Of a stretch of DNA of 64,000 bases, positions 1 to 11,922 are shown piece after piece. Each line of letters starts with the position of its first letter. Position 1 is the first letter of the stretch. The stretch lies in NCBI GenBank assembly GCA_002633025.1, contig NMRB01000081.1:127769-191768 (forward strand), written 5' to 3'. Both the position numbers and the translations under genes were made by a program. Under the pieces are notes generated by a model that worked only from the letters and a program-made list of their open reading frames with translations, was not told where the DNA came from and ran no database searches. Source of the stretch: Notospermus geniculatus (Eukaryota > Nemertea > Pilidiophora > Heteronemertea > Lineidae).

Positions 1-1696
1 ATGGTTCCAAATTCATCGTTGGATGATGTTCACCGTCTACACTCTAACCATGGTATCAATGGTGTTAATCATAGCCTACATTCAGGGATGGACAGAGGTG
101 AGTGTATCTAAGGGGTATAAAGCAGTACAGGCCTAGTGACCTGACACATCAGAAAAATTCTAAAGAAAGTCCAAACTGCCCCAAGTTCAATCATTTCAGT
201 ATGAGTTCGCTCAAGGAGGGACGAAGGGAAAATTTGCCATTTCTAACCTACAGCATGTTGAACTTAATTTATAAGCCTCTATTCATACACTTTCAGTATG
301 CCCTGCTGCACTCCATTTTTGGGATGACGGCCATCGGCCTGTCGACGTTACAGGTGCTTGCGGGTCTTCTACGTCCAGACCTGACGTCAAAGAATCGCCC
401 AGCTTTCAACTGGCTGCACAGGATATTTGGGCAGGTTTCACACATCTGCGCAGGTACGACAATGGAAAATAGTCTCCATTGATGGAACTGACATTGACTC
501 TTGTACCGTATCTATTGATATATATTTGTATATATATTTTGTATATATATTTTTATATTTCACGGATTTTCCGTGTCTATAACCACTTCGTATATATTTT
601 GAAAGGAATCTGAATTCCATTTCTCCCGAGAACACAGCACTGGTCTATGTAAGCGGACACATGCTGGTATTGGGGAGCTATTTTCCAGAGACGAGTGGGC
701 CTACCACAGATCCTTCCGAAGTGTTGCCACCGCTAGTCTATCAAGTCCATAGGACTTCACAGTGATCTACATTTCAGAAACAATAGATGCTTTAGGCCTC
801 CCTGAGGATAATCCAAGCTGCATTTTGGATACATACGTATGACAAGATTAACAAGGCCTACAAACCTTTTTTCAGCTGTTGCCATGGTGTTGGCGTATAA
901 TATCGTCCTCTTGCCAAACTTTGTCAAGAAATGGGGCTTCATCATCACAGCTACCTGGATTGGCTTCCAGGTGGCCTGGGAAATCATCTTTGAACTCATC
1001 AAGTGCTACTTCAATGTTAAACGCCCAAAAGGTGAGTTGAAATTAGCATGTGGTGGCGGGTAAGAAATTTCAGTAATAGGGGAAAGGGTCATTAGATTCC
1101 AGAAGCAGTCTCTGTTCAATACTCTGACAGTACCGGGATTCGAACCCATGTCTTCACATGAGGCAACACCTCCAGCATTGAGGGAAAGCCTGCAGACCTC
1201 TGTGCTAAATCCCCATCTAATACTCTTGCCAACTGCCCATTTCATTTTGAGTTGAGAATAGTGATTGAGCGGATCATAGCAGCTGCCTTGGGAGACTATG
1301 AACTGACACACTCGGACTCAAGTCTTGCATCATGTGCTGGACAGCCAAAAACAAACTGCTTTACATGTACCCAACAGAACATATTAAACAAGGTTTTTGG
1401 AGCAAATATGCCCCTGTATCTTTTGGTTCAACTCATATCATAATGATTTTTATGCTTTGGGGGGCATAAAATCAGGGGTTTTGCTGGCCTGTAGTGTATT
1501 TGATGACTCCTATTTTTTTTCAGAGGAGAAATATGAAATGGACAGCAGTAGTAAGGACAGCATCAACAAGGGCAGTATTGATAAGAACCACCCCACTTCT
1601 GCTGAGAAGACTGCCAAGAAAGTGGCATTTGCCTTGTATTCGCTGACACTGCTGGCATTCCTTGGGGCCAGTATAGCCTTCCTGTACATATATTAA
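1..1696 (+). CDS. FRRS1: Ferric-chelate reductase 1-like protein, 3' part (cytochrome b561 domain)
   Basis: This is the C-terminal part of a membrane ferric reductase of the FRRS1/SDR2 type, which passes electrons through b-type haem to reduce ferric iron. I read four exons: 1(or earlier)-97, 297-453, 876-1031 and 1524-1696 (stop TAA 1694-1696). Each is bounded by AG/GT and the phases agree. The translation shows the b561 fold: a helix preceded by FQIHRWMM, a second starting YALLHSIFG, a third starting WLHRIFGQVSH, a fourth around WGFIITATWIGFQ, and after a Ser/Lys-rich linker a last hydrophobic segment ending FLYIY at the C terminus. The His residues in the HRW, LLH and WLH motifs are the expected haem ligands. 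The N-terminal reeler and DOMON domains would lie before the window. Intron 3 carries a tRNA-like SINE. A CYB561-only paralogue is less likely because of the extra C-terminal helix. Confidence 0.85.
1130..1240 (-). repeat. tRNA-derived SINE fragment in FRRS1 intron 3
   Basis: On the minus strand this stretch contains a perfect pol III B-box (GGGTTCGAATCCCGG, plus-strand 1134-1148) preceded by an A-box-like TTTAGCACAGAGGTCTG. The spacing between them is larger than in a true tRNA gene and no cloverleaf or anticodon arm can be folded, so I call it a SINE head rather than a tRNA. Confidence 0.5.
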
Positions 1697-2767
1697 TAGT
1701 CTAAATTGTACAAGGCAAATCCAGATGAATTGACCCAAGTTATTCGTCTTCTGTGACTTCAGTTCAGGCTGTCAGTATTAGCCAAATGTGCTTCACTAGA
1801 ATCGACAATAACAAGAATTGGCCAAACTGGAACATTTGGGCCTAATTCATTGTTTCTCAGTTGCTGGCGCCACCTACCTGTCAATGCCTGTGATGTAGTT
1901 GTACTAACAGTAGCCTAGCAAGCTGCCTCTAGGTCACTTTAACTTTCTAGCAATACTCTGTATTCCTCAATATAACTCGATGATATATCAGAGAGAGAGA
2001 GAGAGCATTCAGCTTCAGAGGACTGAGCTGTTGGGCATTTTAGCGGCAGGGGGGGGGGTTCAATTGGCAAGACTGTTCAAGGGCCCTCAGGCTCAGGAAT
2101 AACTCAACTGGCAAAAATAATCAACGCCATGAGGGGAGATGAAGATTACGCAAAATATTGTATTACAAAATATGAACACCAATTTCAACGCAGTAGACAA
2201 CACATTAATTAGAAAGTCTTACCATCAATGGACAGAAACAGGTTGCTCTTGGAGCACATGTTCTGCTAAATGATCCATGTCCCAGTGAGGAGTGAGACTG
2301 GCAAATTCATAATGGACAGCAGCATTCATACCTCCTGGGTGCCTCCTGAGCAATTATGACCATATCGTATTGTCTACCAGTAGAAAAACAATGAACATCA
2401 CCATGAATTTTTCTCCTTTTTACCGAAATAAAAAGATTAGAATTTCATTTGTGTCATTTGTGTAATTTACTGGTATTATATAAATGCCTGGTAAACATGA
2501 TACGGCACACCTTCAACAACAAGTTGTACTTCCTCATCAGGTAAGGGTTGGTTCATACTCCGTCCGGATTTTACGCCGACTATGATCAATTTCAATGTGT
2601 GTGCACATTCACGCCTTGGAAACGTGCAATCAGTTTCATGCGCTTGATGGTCCGCGAGCAAGTATGAATTGGCCCTTGCACCTCAAACACACACACAAAC
2701 ACACTGAGCTCAGAACCCAAGCAGGTGATTGTTCTAGGAAGCCTTTTCCTTGGTGCTAAATCAACAT
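1697..2767. other. 3' UTR of the FRRS1-like gene and spacer
   Basis: No coding exon seen. A canonical AATAAA lies at 2427-2432, about 730 bases after the stop codon, and probably ends the FRRS1-like transcript. There is a (GA)n run near 1990 and a G-run near 2050. Confidence 0.5.
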
Positions 2768-3243
2768 TAGAGAGGTTCGGCTATCCCGGTTCCGAGATCG
2801 AGATCGGGATAGCGCTGACGTCGTTGCCCGTTCTCGATCCCGACGACGTGACCCATGCGTTTTAGATTCGGCTATCCCGAACCTCTACGTCATGACGTCG
2901 TTGCCCCGCTCATTCGAACAGCGAAACTCACACCCGAAAATTCGCATCAAAATACAGGCAGATTGCCATGGAATATTTACTGTTTATGGTTTGTACAGGA
3001 TCTACATATACTGAATCCAATGTCTGGCAGCACGATTCTCAAGTCTGAAGAGGTCAAGGAAGTGAAATTGAAGTAAACCTTATGTCGTTTGACACTTACG
3101 AGATACAGCCGATTTATCTCGGAACCCGACAACGGGATCGACAACGTTCACGCAAACAACGATGACGTCACGTCATTTTTTGATGACGCGACGCTACTCT
3201 ATCCCGATCGCGATCTCGGAACCGGGATAGCCGAACCACTCTA
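2768..3243. mobile_element. MITE with about 45-bp terminal inverted repeats
   Basis: The left end (2768-2812, TAGAGAGGTTCGGCTATCCC...) and right end (3196-3243, ...GGGATAGCCGAACCACTCTA) are inverted copies over about 45 bases with a few mismatches. Both ends abut TA, consistent with a Tc1/mariner-type TA duplication, though the exact boundary is ambiguous. A further inverted fragment of the same end lies inside, near 2867-2887. No transposase coding is present. Confidence 0.75.
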
Positions 3244-3584
3244 TTGAATACAAAACCAAAATCATGTCACAGCACTTTGGTAACAGCGAACAAGTCCCAG
3301 GAAATGCATTTTCTTTGAGACAAGCAGCCCTCAAATTCACATAAACTATGATTGTACCAAATATACTATTGTCATAAAGATTAGGCCCAAGCAATGATTG
3401 TTAGGTTATTCCTCCTCTTCCACCCCAAATGCAGGTATTTCAAAACAGAGGAAGAGGAGCACCTTGGAAATAACTCTTGTATATGTAAATGCAAGCAAAT
3501 CAACAGAGGAGCACTCTATTATGCTTGATAGATTACCATCCGTTCCTCTGCAGCATGCATGTGTTCAACATTCGAAGATCTTCC

Positions 3585-6500
3585 TCACTCCTTGTGATCA
3601 AGAAACATGCGCAGCCGTCGGAGATGCTCCACAGAGAGATGGAATTGACTGGAAAATAAAGTAATGTCTCTTTGACAAATGGAAGAATTAAGTCTGCTGC
3701 ATAAACTCATTTGTGACCCGCGACACCAAAATGAGTCGGAATGCCCATAGAAAAAGGCCCAAGGTGACACCAACGGTTTATTGATTTCAGGATTTAATAT
3801 CTGTCCATTACGAAATTTGACTTCGTCCATTTCTGTAATTGTTCTCTGGTGTCATTTTGGGTCTTCTTCCCGGCGCATTCCAACTCATTTTGCTGTCATT
3901 GGTCACCTGTCTTATGATGCAGACACATTATTGGTCAAAGCAGTTACCACGTCATCGTATTGCATTGACGAATTGATGTGATGCAATATAGGTTTTGGGC
4001 TCTGGTTTCCTCCTGCATCACCAGAACACAAATTCCATTGTCATGTCTTCAACTAGTATTATATCTGAGCTCTTTAGTCATATTAATAGTTTTAGATCAT
4101 TAAAGATGTCGGAGACAATAAAGATTCAACTTACTCAATATGGTCAGCAAAGCAGTCAGTTATTCTATAAATAGCAGTTTTAAGTGTCGTCTTCAGAGCG
4201 TAACGTAGTGCCACATCACTGGCCTCTGTTCCCTTGGGTGGTCGTCGAACCATATTCGTAGCCAATTTGAAATGTTTGTCCACAGTCTGAATGAAAGGAG
4301 AAAATCTGCTATTCAACCAATTGTTCTTTCCCCCAATAGAAACGACTCGAAAAAAATTCGCACACAACATCGTTACCAGTGTCGAAGAAGGCAGTAGTCA
4401 TATTTGATACCCCAAAGAGACAAGTTCCTCACCTCTTGCAGAGTAAGTAGAGACGACAGCACTTCAGGCAGCCATTTTTGAACCACACCAAACGTATCTT
4501 CAGTGTAAGAAGCGGCAACCATTTCTGACAAAGCTAGAGGAGGAGAAACAATGTACATGACCATCCATACATGATATTCTAATGAATTTCATTACTTTGA
4601 CAACTACTATACGCCATTTGTCCATTTCATCTCGTGTGTCGATCCACTGCAATACTAAGCTGATGACCATTCCACAGAAGTTACACATCGAAGTTTGGCA
4701 TTTATATACATGTATGAATTCAAAGAGTAAACAACAGAGGAACCAATCGCCACTCAATACCTTCTAAAGACCATATCTGTATCTGGCAGTCCACGAACAA
4801 TTTTCTACTCTGCATATCAGGTGCATCTTGAAGAAAGAAAGCTACAATAGGCTTTTTCTTCAGCTCACTGAGCAACTGGAAGAGAAAAAGCGAAAAATGT
4901 TATACTTGATTCCAGGATATTTTTCATGTTAATAGAATGTGATTATTGAACCACAGGGTGTACTAAATCAATTTGTTTTTCTATTACGACTGGCCATCTT
5001 TGCAAACTACATAGAAATTATCATAGAAGATCTTGGACATACACCTATTATAAAACAAGAGTCGCAGACAAGGACATTGAGGTGCAATGATATACACACT
5101 TTTTCTTGAAAAGGCACTCGTTTCGGCGCTCCAGACACCAGTGTGCCATTGGCAGTCAGTGATTCAGGATGACGATGCTGCAAGTTACCATTCAGCTTGT
5201 TGCTGTTTGCTGAAAAAAAATCAGGGCGTATATATACAGGAGCGATCCAGTTACATTGTTGTCTCGAGAGAAAGCCAGAAATAAAACTGGTACCAAGTGA
5301 AGTATCACCAAACTTCATGTCACCCACTGTTGTTTTATCTAAATGTCTTATCCTTGTCTTTGTTTTACCTGTATTTCAATTCGTTTTTCTTCTACTTTTG
5401 TATATTGTAAAGTGCTTAGAAAATGTACATTTTATCATTAACCTAGCACTTAAATATAATAAATTATTATTATTATTTTTAAAATGAGACAAAAATTCCA
5501 ACATTTGAAACTGTACATACTGTCGGTTGTCTTCATAGGAGTTTTGTCACCGCTCAGATGTTTGACAGGTCCAGTGGTTAGGCTTGTGTTATTGTAGACG
5601 GTGATGGAGTTGGTCAGTGCATTGACTGCAGTGACACACTCTGTCACAATGTAGGTCCAGTTATGAGGGTGGCCACCTGAAAATGAATAGAGCTACGATA
5701 TAAGGGACAAAGGTGTTTCATCACCACCACATTCTCTCCATACACGCTGTTATCATCAGAATCCCACCATACACATGTATCTGCAGTTAGCCTTGCTAAA
5801 ATGAGACGGCATTTATTTTGCTGTCAAATGCTATTCCTTCTAAGTTTACTTCAGTAAATTAGAAGTCATTTTACTATCTGATATATCATCCGTTATTAGT
5901 TGACCTCAAGGGTAAAACTAGAAGTCAGTTTATCATATATGATGTTATAAATACCTGGTTGGCTGAGACTAAATATCTGTTTACGGCGCTTCTGTGAATA
6001 CTTTGTGAGCAAATATAAATCCAAATAACCAAGGTACTGAAATACGAATGAAGATATTGAATTTTTAGGGTAAAGTAATGCAAACAAGTATTTCAAGGAT
6101 GGTCGTGTACTAGTACTAGTACTACTTAGTATTTGTATCAGGCATCTCGAATTGTTGAGTGTCAGAGTGATTTTGCACTTACAGCTTATAACTGTACACA
6201 ACTGTATACGTACGTGTAGTTCAGAATACTGGAATTTGAAACTGAGCCTTGAAAGTTTACGCATACGACCTCAACAAAGTCTTGTTGTCTGCAAGTTTTT
6301 GTCCTTTTTGGTAGGTAAATGCTTAGCACTTGTTTGCTGATGGAATGGTAAAACGGCAAAGCATCTTGATCATCGAGTAAGGGGCAGAGCTACAACTCGC
6401 TACGCTGTGCCCTCAAACTGGTGCCGGTATACATACCTTCACCAGAGGCTGTTTAATGTTACCAAGTGCCTCATGGAGACATGTTGCGTACTGATTGTCA

Positions 6501-8701
6501 AATGCAGTTTCTATAGGGAACACCATGTGCTGTAAGAAAAATATAGCTTCAGTAATAACTAGGAAACACCCTACAATGTAAATAATCGAACAGCCAGTTG
6601 AAGCCTTTTAACTCTCCTGAAGTGACACTGGCAAATGTTTGGAAGTGCCAGAAATGAGAAATAAGATCTAGGATGAATTTCAGAAAGAAAAGTAACTTTA
6701 CCTCAGTATTATAAACCTTGTAAAGCATTGAGCTAAAGCTCCACGTGCAATGGATGATGAACCCTGTCAGGAAGACATGCCATAGTAGGCCAACATCTAA
6801 AAGACCATACACTGAATTAACAGCTGGTCTTGCACTGGTACCAAGTCCTAATGTCTGAAGCATCCAGTGTTTTGGAATCCCACCAAAGAGCCAAAACAGC
6901 AGGTAGTAATATTTGACTTGTTGGAAGATCTTGAATACCGATGTCCGCATGAGTGGGAAATACTTATTCTGGATCTGAAATGCCTTGGGTTGCTGAAAAG
7001 AAGACCAAACCAATGAGTATGATTTGTATTTTCTGTAAGTCATACCGGTGAATGTGTTTCTAACTGCTAGTGATTCAAATGGTTACTAAGTCAGTTGACA
7101 GGCGCCGATCCCGGTGCACGGCCCCCTTTCGGCCAACAAATCTGTACTACAAAATTGACCGTGAAATTCTGAAATTTGGAGCAAATCATTGAAATTCACT
7201 GCAGATTTCAATGTTTCTAGCAGCACAGTCCGCCCCCTGTTTTCTGAAATCTTGGATCCACCCCTGGTTGACCCATAAAGGTCTGAATGTTAGCCACTAC
7301 TAGTACAACATGTAGACATAGCTCAGTACATCAACTTCAGATGCACACTTAATCACAGAGTGGGAAGCCAAATTACATAAAGCCGTTTCAGCTAGAAATT
7401 GTATGCTCAGAAGAAAGCAAGTGTTACTAGTACGGTACGGTACCTGTATGGCAGAAAAGGTCATGTAGTTACTCTGATGAAGAAAGAACTGGATTGAGTA
7501 GAGGAATCCAACAAATGCACCATGGAATACTGTGAAGATGTGATGTTCATTGAGGCACTCATTTTCATCATCCCTGAAGCAAAGCAAAATGGAGTAGGCC
7601 TAGTTAGCATTCTCAATGACAATAACTGTACAGTGTATATCAAAATAAATGTTAGTCTAGTTTACTTCTGCCAACTACACCTCATGCAAAATAACGTATG
7701 AGAGGGGAGGAGCATTTTCGACCCGTGCCAGCAAAGACGAGTCAGGATGCACAGAGAAGAAGACCCAAAGTGCACCAACGGATTGTTGATTTCAGTATTG
7801 TCTGGCCATTGTGAAATTTGACTCTGTCAATTTCTAGAGTTGTTCTCTGGTGTCATGTTGAGTCTTCTTTCCGGCGCATTCCGACTGATTTTGCTGGCAC
7901 GGGTCACATTTGTGTAGATCCGGAAGTTTCGGGATGCATTGCCATAGGCTTACCTTGTAGTCTCATCTGAGCATGGACCTATAAGATTTGCATACCGGTC
8001 ACCAATGAGATTCACATAGCACCACGTCAGGGTTCCGGCAGCAGCAGCATGACCAATGGCATGCAGAAGGCGGTCTGGCTGCACAACACTCAAGATCAAA
8101 TCCAGTCGAGTAGTGTAAACAACAGGAATGACTGGAAAGAATCATGATCACAGATGGAAAATGTACAACAGGCTACTAGTACTGGTTATTACTGGTTAAT
8201 ATGGACAAATAAGTAAGTTGAGTCCCAAACTCTAACCAGACATTTCTAGGATGTCTTGACCCTGTTAATCAGTCAGGACATCTCTCAATAGACGTTATCA
8301 CTCCAAAAGAGTGCAGCACCTGACGGGTCAGCGTCATGATGTCCCGCACGTCATTTCATGTCTTGACGTGAGACGAAAAAAAATCAAATTGTTTCCCGAC
8401 ATCATGTTCACTGAAAGAACTGGATTTTTTTTGAGTCATGTCATGGTGTTTAGAATTGAAATGACGTGCAGGACATCATGAAGCTGGACCCGTCAGGTGC
8501 TGCACTCCTTTGGAGCGAGTCTATTAAGGAAAGCATCTTTCTAAGTTCCACAGCTGTCCTCCTCAATGGACAGGTTCCACAGCACTTTTGCCATCATACC
8601 AGTATAGTGTTTCCAGCTGGAAACTGCCACAATACAGTTGATCGTTCCAATGACAAACACATACATCCATGTTGAGGCAGAGAAAATGCTACCAAATGTC
8701 C
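3585..8701 (-). CDS. NDC1: Nucleoporin NDC1 (nuclear pore transmembrane nucleoporin), 5' end not found
   Basis: NDC1 is a multi-pass protein of the nuclear envelope that anchors the nuclear pore complex and helps insert new pores. Thirteen... of its exons are not all present; I rebuilt twelve, 5' to 3' on the minus strand: 8701-8600, 8131-7954, 7573-7444, 6992-6702, 6529-6437, 6036-5955, 5676-5521, 5209-5100, 4875-4761, 4524-4433, 4286-4135, 3648-3585. All have AG acceptors and GT donors, and phases match throughout (about 521 codons). Diagnostic family motifs are SQKRRKQIFSLSQPGGHPHNW (exons 6-7), YTEDTFGVVQKWLPEVL and LKTAIYRITDCFADH near the C terminus. Hydrophobic helices fill the first four exons and a short variable linker (exons 7-8) separates them from the soluble C-terminal domain. 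About 70 N-terminal residues, including the first helix, are missing: I found no matching exon between 8702 and 10140. An undetermined base at 8858 lies in that interval. Confidence 0.94.
3649..3930. mobile_element. MITE in the last NDC1 intron (GTGACCCG ends)
   Basis: Between about 3713 and 3906, GTGACCCGCGACACC at the left is mirrored by a right end ending TTGGTCAC, with a long imperfect inverted repeat (AATGAGTCGGAATGC versus GCATTCCAACTCATT). A second copy with the same ends and interior lies at about 7720-7907. Confidence 0.65.
7720..7907. mobile_element. Second copy of the GTGACCCG-end MITE, NDC1 intron
   Basis: The ends ACCCGTGCCAGCAAAGACGA and TTTGCTGGCACGGGTCAC are inverted, and the interior (around CAACGGATTGTTGATTTCAG) matches the 3713-3906 copy. 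It sits in the intron between the NDC1 exons at 7954 and 7573. A weaker third copy appears at about 30378-30445 in a KRI1 intron. Confidence 0.65.
8299..8520. mobile_element. MITE with about 60-bp inverted ends, NDC1 intron
   Basis: The left end ACTCCAAAAGAGTGCAGCAC is mirrored at the right by GTGCTGCACTCCTTTGGAG. Pairing continues inward through TGACGGGTC and GACGTGCAGGACATCATG. The interior is A/T rich and has no coding capacity. Confidence 0.65.
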
Positions 8702-10143
8702 CTGAAAAAGAGAACCTGTCAGTTTCAAGAAGAAGTACATACTGGTTGGCATCCACACATAATTACAGTCCAAATTATTAATAAACCAATATTCGAATGC
8801 TTTTTCCCACAGAAAGTGTCGAAGTTATCGACTCCAACTAACAAAGGATCCCCCCTCNAGGGCAAACACGCGGCACTTTTATTGCGAATATCTCGAAAAC
8901 CTACAGCGAAAATTGCTTTTAATACCAAATATTTGTAATGTTCATATAAAACAGTAGGTGACTGGACCATTTTGATTGTAATCTGACCAGAACACATAGG
9001 TTTAATTGCTTTTTTTCGATGCGATGTTGCATCGCGCCGAACTTGGCTGCCATAATGTTTTGATGACGTCACTTTCGGCGTTTGCCTCTTCTGTCATCGG
9101 AAATCGCCGAGTGTTTCCGATTGCTCAAACGCGCCTTCTGCGCATGCGCAATGGTGAAAGTTTATTCCTCCAAGGGCGAAGAAACATCCGATAATTCCGA
9201 CCTTTCGAACCTTCAACTCCCAAGTGACCTTTCGCTCCGGAAGTCAACAAACCAATGTACAGTACGATGTACAGGGATATGGCGGCGTGTTTTCACTGTC
9301 CTTCAAACTTCGGATTTTAAACGCATTGGAAGTGGTCAGATTTTTTGGGCAACGGTAGGAGTGTCATCTAGAATATTGAAACTTCATGATAGGATACTTT
9401 TTAAATGCTGTCCTGTTTCCAGAGCTTCACCAGCAGTGAAAACAATTCGCCCTTCTCAGACGGGAGAATTTCCTCCACACAACATGGAGTGCTGAATCAC
9501 GACGTAGAATATCCCAAATATTCGAAGTCGTGAATTTCATGACTAACCTAGGCCTAACATATGAATGACAGAATGTACCTGACACTGTACATAACATAGG
9601 CCTAGGCCTATGTAAAATGTACTACTCACTGCAGGGCCTATGGATGCATGTAGGCCTAGGGCCTACTATACTGTAGGCCTGCTACTGTGTGTGTGTGTGT
9701 GCATGTGTGTGTGTAGGCTGGGCTAGCATGGGCCTATACGGTACATCATGGTATGGATGGACATGGATGGTCATGGATAGCTCAATAATCATGATCACAA
9801 AGGTCTATTGAGAATATCATCACCTCTCTAACTTGGGACTTTTCCATCTTCAATTTCTTAGACCACAATATGATTTTGCACCAGTCAATTCGTATTATTT
9901 TAGCGCGGTTTTCGAAGCCACATGTCAAAATTTTGAAAAGGCAGCCATGTTGGATTCACTGCCGCCAAAAACCACCGGTAGTCGTAAAACTAGGCTAGCA
10001 TTTTTATACTAAAAACTATAAATATTTTGACTCCTTTCTAATTTCTACGTTGCTTTGAAAATTGGAACACAGACATGTCGATTTTTAAAATAAATTTGTG
10101 CATTTTTGTTTGTTTGGGCCAGTCGTAAAAGAAGACATGCAAA
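8702..10143. other. Divergent NDC1/TAX1BP3 intergenic region
   Basis: This should hold the missing NDC1 5' exon or exons and both promoters. It contains an undetermined base (8858), a 40-bp sequence repeated inverted at 17858-17892, an NRF-1-like palindrome at 9139-9150, and AGGCCTA-rich low-complexity DNA with a (GT)n run at about 9550-9720. A 138-codon open frame at 9082-9495 resembles nothing I know and is probably chance. Confidence 0.5.
9139..9150. promoter_or_regulatory. NRF-1-like palindrome between divergent genes
   Basis: TGCGCATGCGCA is a perfect match to the NRF-1 consensus, a site common in metazoan housekeeping and bidirectional promoters. It lies between NDC1 (-) and TAX1BP3 (+). 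The same 12-mer core occurs upstream of SKP2 at 19178-19189 and again at 56088-56099. Confidence 0.45.
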
Positions 10144-11922
10144 ATGGCTCATCACACAGCAGGCCAACCCTTGGAATGTTACAGCGTAAGTTATGGTGTT
10201 TTCTCCCGTGCTTTCCAATTTTGTTCACAATTTAATAAAGAAATATTGAGAATCATTAATGAATTACTGTGTATGCTGAAAGTCATTGAAGAAAACGGCC
10301 GTATTGATGATAAAAAATGAATAAAAAGTAGGGGGATACATTGTATACTTGCACACACATCACATCCACACATGCATTGCACACAGTACACACCCATGCT
10401 TTGCACTAGCACTGTGCATTGTCATCAGTAATGCACAGCATGACAGACCAGACCTGCCCAGACCCCGGGCGGGTTTCCATGCAGTGTCGCTGTTTAGTGT
10501 TTTCACTTCTAAATTTTTGGGTGCCACATAAGTATGTTGCGTGATATGACCACCAGGTGGCGACTATTGACGACATCATTTAAATTGCGCAAGCTGGCAG
10601 ACCGGCCTTGATTGAGAGGAACACTGAAAACTACATGTACCGTATTTCTAGTATGGGCTAATCCGATTTCATCCTCATGATTTGTTCATTATGTGGTTAA
10701 TAAAAGTAAAAGATACCAAATTGAAAATCAATAAAACGACTTGTCTGAGTTGGGTGCCGCAAAGTCGGGTTTTGCCGGTGAGAACCCCTTTGTCGTTGAA
10801 GCTTCCAAAGTGCCACATGTGGCACTATAGCTACATGTATCTTCATTTTTCCGGATCCGTAATCTCTCTTGCAGACCCGGATCACCAATCCACCTAGTGG
10901 AGGATCTTGGAAACAATCTTTTTTTTGGGAAAGAACCAACAGATACCGTCCGTTGCCCCAAGCACCATCCTCGCCTTTGTGAAACGGATCCGTTTCAAAA
11001 ACCCCGGCCTTGTGTATTTCAGATTCCCATCATCCTCCACAAAGAACCTGAGAAGGATGAAAATGGTGCGATGGTATATGAACCTGATGGTAAAGGAGGA
11101 AAGCAGGTGAAATACCGATGTGGCTTCCGAATAGGTGGAGGCATTGATCAAGATTTTACTAAAAGTCCCCATGGATATAAAGATACAGTAAGTTTTGTAC
11201 ACAGTCATGCTGTAAATTGTCCCCTGGTGTCTTAGATTAGAAAACCTGTCATTCTGGGAATCATCCTCAACAAACCGTCTTGTGCCTGGAATGTTGGATC
11301 TCCCATTGAGGTGGTATAAGCCTACCGTGACATGTACATGTACCATACCAATGGCCCTATTGCAGGAGTTGCGTTTTATGATGACATTTATTTCCAGGGT
11401 GTTTATGTGACGTTTGTTTATGACAGTGGCCCAGCATCCCAAGCAGGATTACTAGTGCATGACAAGATATTACAGGTATGTTTATGCCTCGTTTGAATCT
11501 TTTTTTAATATTCAACTGATTCAAGAAAGTTTCTTGGTCCAGACTCTGGAGGGCTGAAGGTAACAGACTTAGCTCAGCATTGCTATTTAGAAAACTAAGT
11601 TGGAATTCTGTTGCTTTTTGGTCACCTTATGTACCAGCAGTCACAAAATCAAAGATGTGTGTAATCTTTCTGCTTGCAGGTTAATGGTCACGATTTTACA
11701 ATGGTCACACATAAAAAAGCAGTAGACTACATAAAGAAGAAGCCAACTCTAAACATGCTAATCTATCGTAAGGGAGTACCACAAATGCAGAAGTCGCCAA
11801 CAGGACAACAACCGGTGCAGCAGATGCAACAACAGCCTCAACAACAACAGGGTCCGGGACAATATCAGTCATATCAACAACAACAACAACAGTATTCGCC
11901 GCCATATCAGCGGCAATATTGA
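10144..11922 (+). CDS. TAX1BP3: Tax1-binding protein 3 / TIP-1-like PDZ protein with Gln-rich tail
   Basis: TIP-1 is a small cytosolic protein made of one PDZ domain, which binds C-terminal peptides and competes with scaffold proteins. Four exons: 10144-10185 (14 codons, starts MAHHTAGQP, like the MSYIPGQP start of vertebrate TIP-1), 11023-11187, 11398-11475 and 11680-11922. All junctions are AG/GT in phase 0. The translated PDZ has CGFRIGGGIDQD as the ligand-binding loop and second strand, then GVYVTFVYDSGPASQAGL, the DKILQVNG strand, and the VNGHDFTMVTHKKAV helix, in family order. At about 175 residues it is longer than the roughly 124 of human TIP-1. The extra length is a central acidic/Gly insertion and a C-terminal tail rich in Gln, Pro and Tyr (about 50 residues). 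The ATG was chosen because it gives an in-phase junction and family-like N terminus. Confidence 0.88.

Noticed and set aside
1130-1240. tRNA gene
   Set aside because: A perfect B-box is present but no cloverleaf or anticodon loop can be folded; it is a SINE head.
6549-7043. A single 164-codon gene
   Set aside because: The middle 97 codons are one NDC1 exon (6992-6702); the ends read into introns.
9082-9495. 138-codon open frame upstream of TAX1BP3
   Set aside because: No recognisable domain, no splice-supported extension, and part of a probable promoter region.
10894-11442. 182-codon open frame on the minus strand
   Set aside because: It runs antisense across two verified TAX1BP3 exons and the intron between them and resembles no family.
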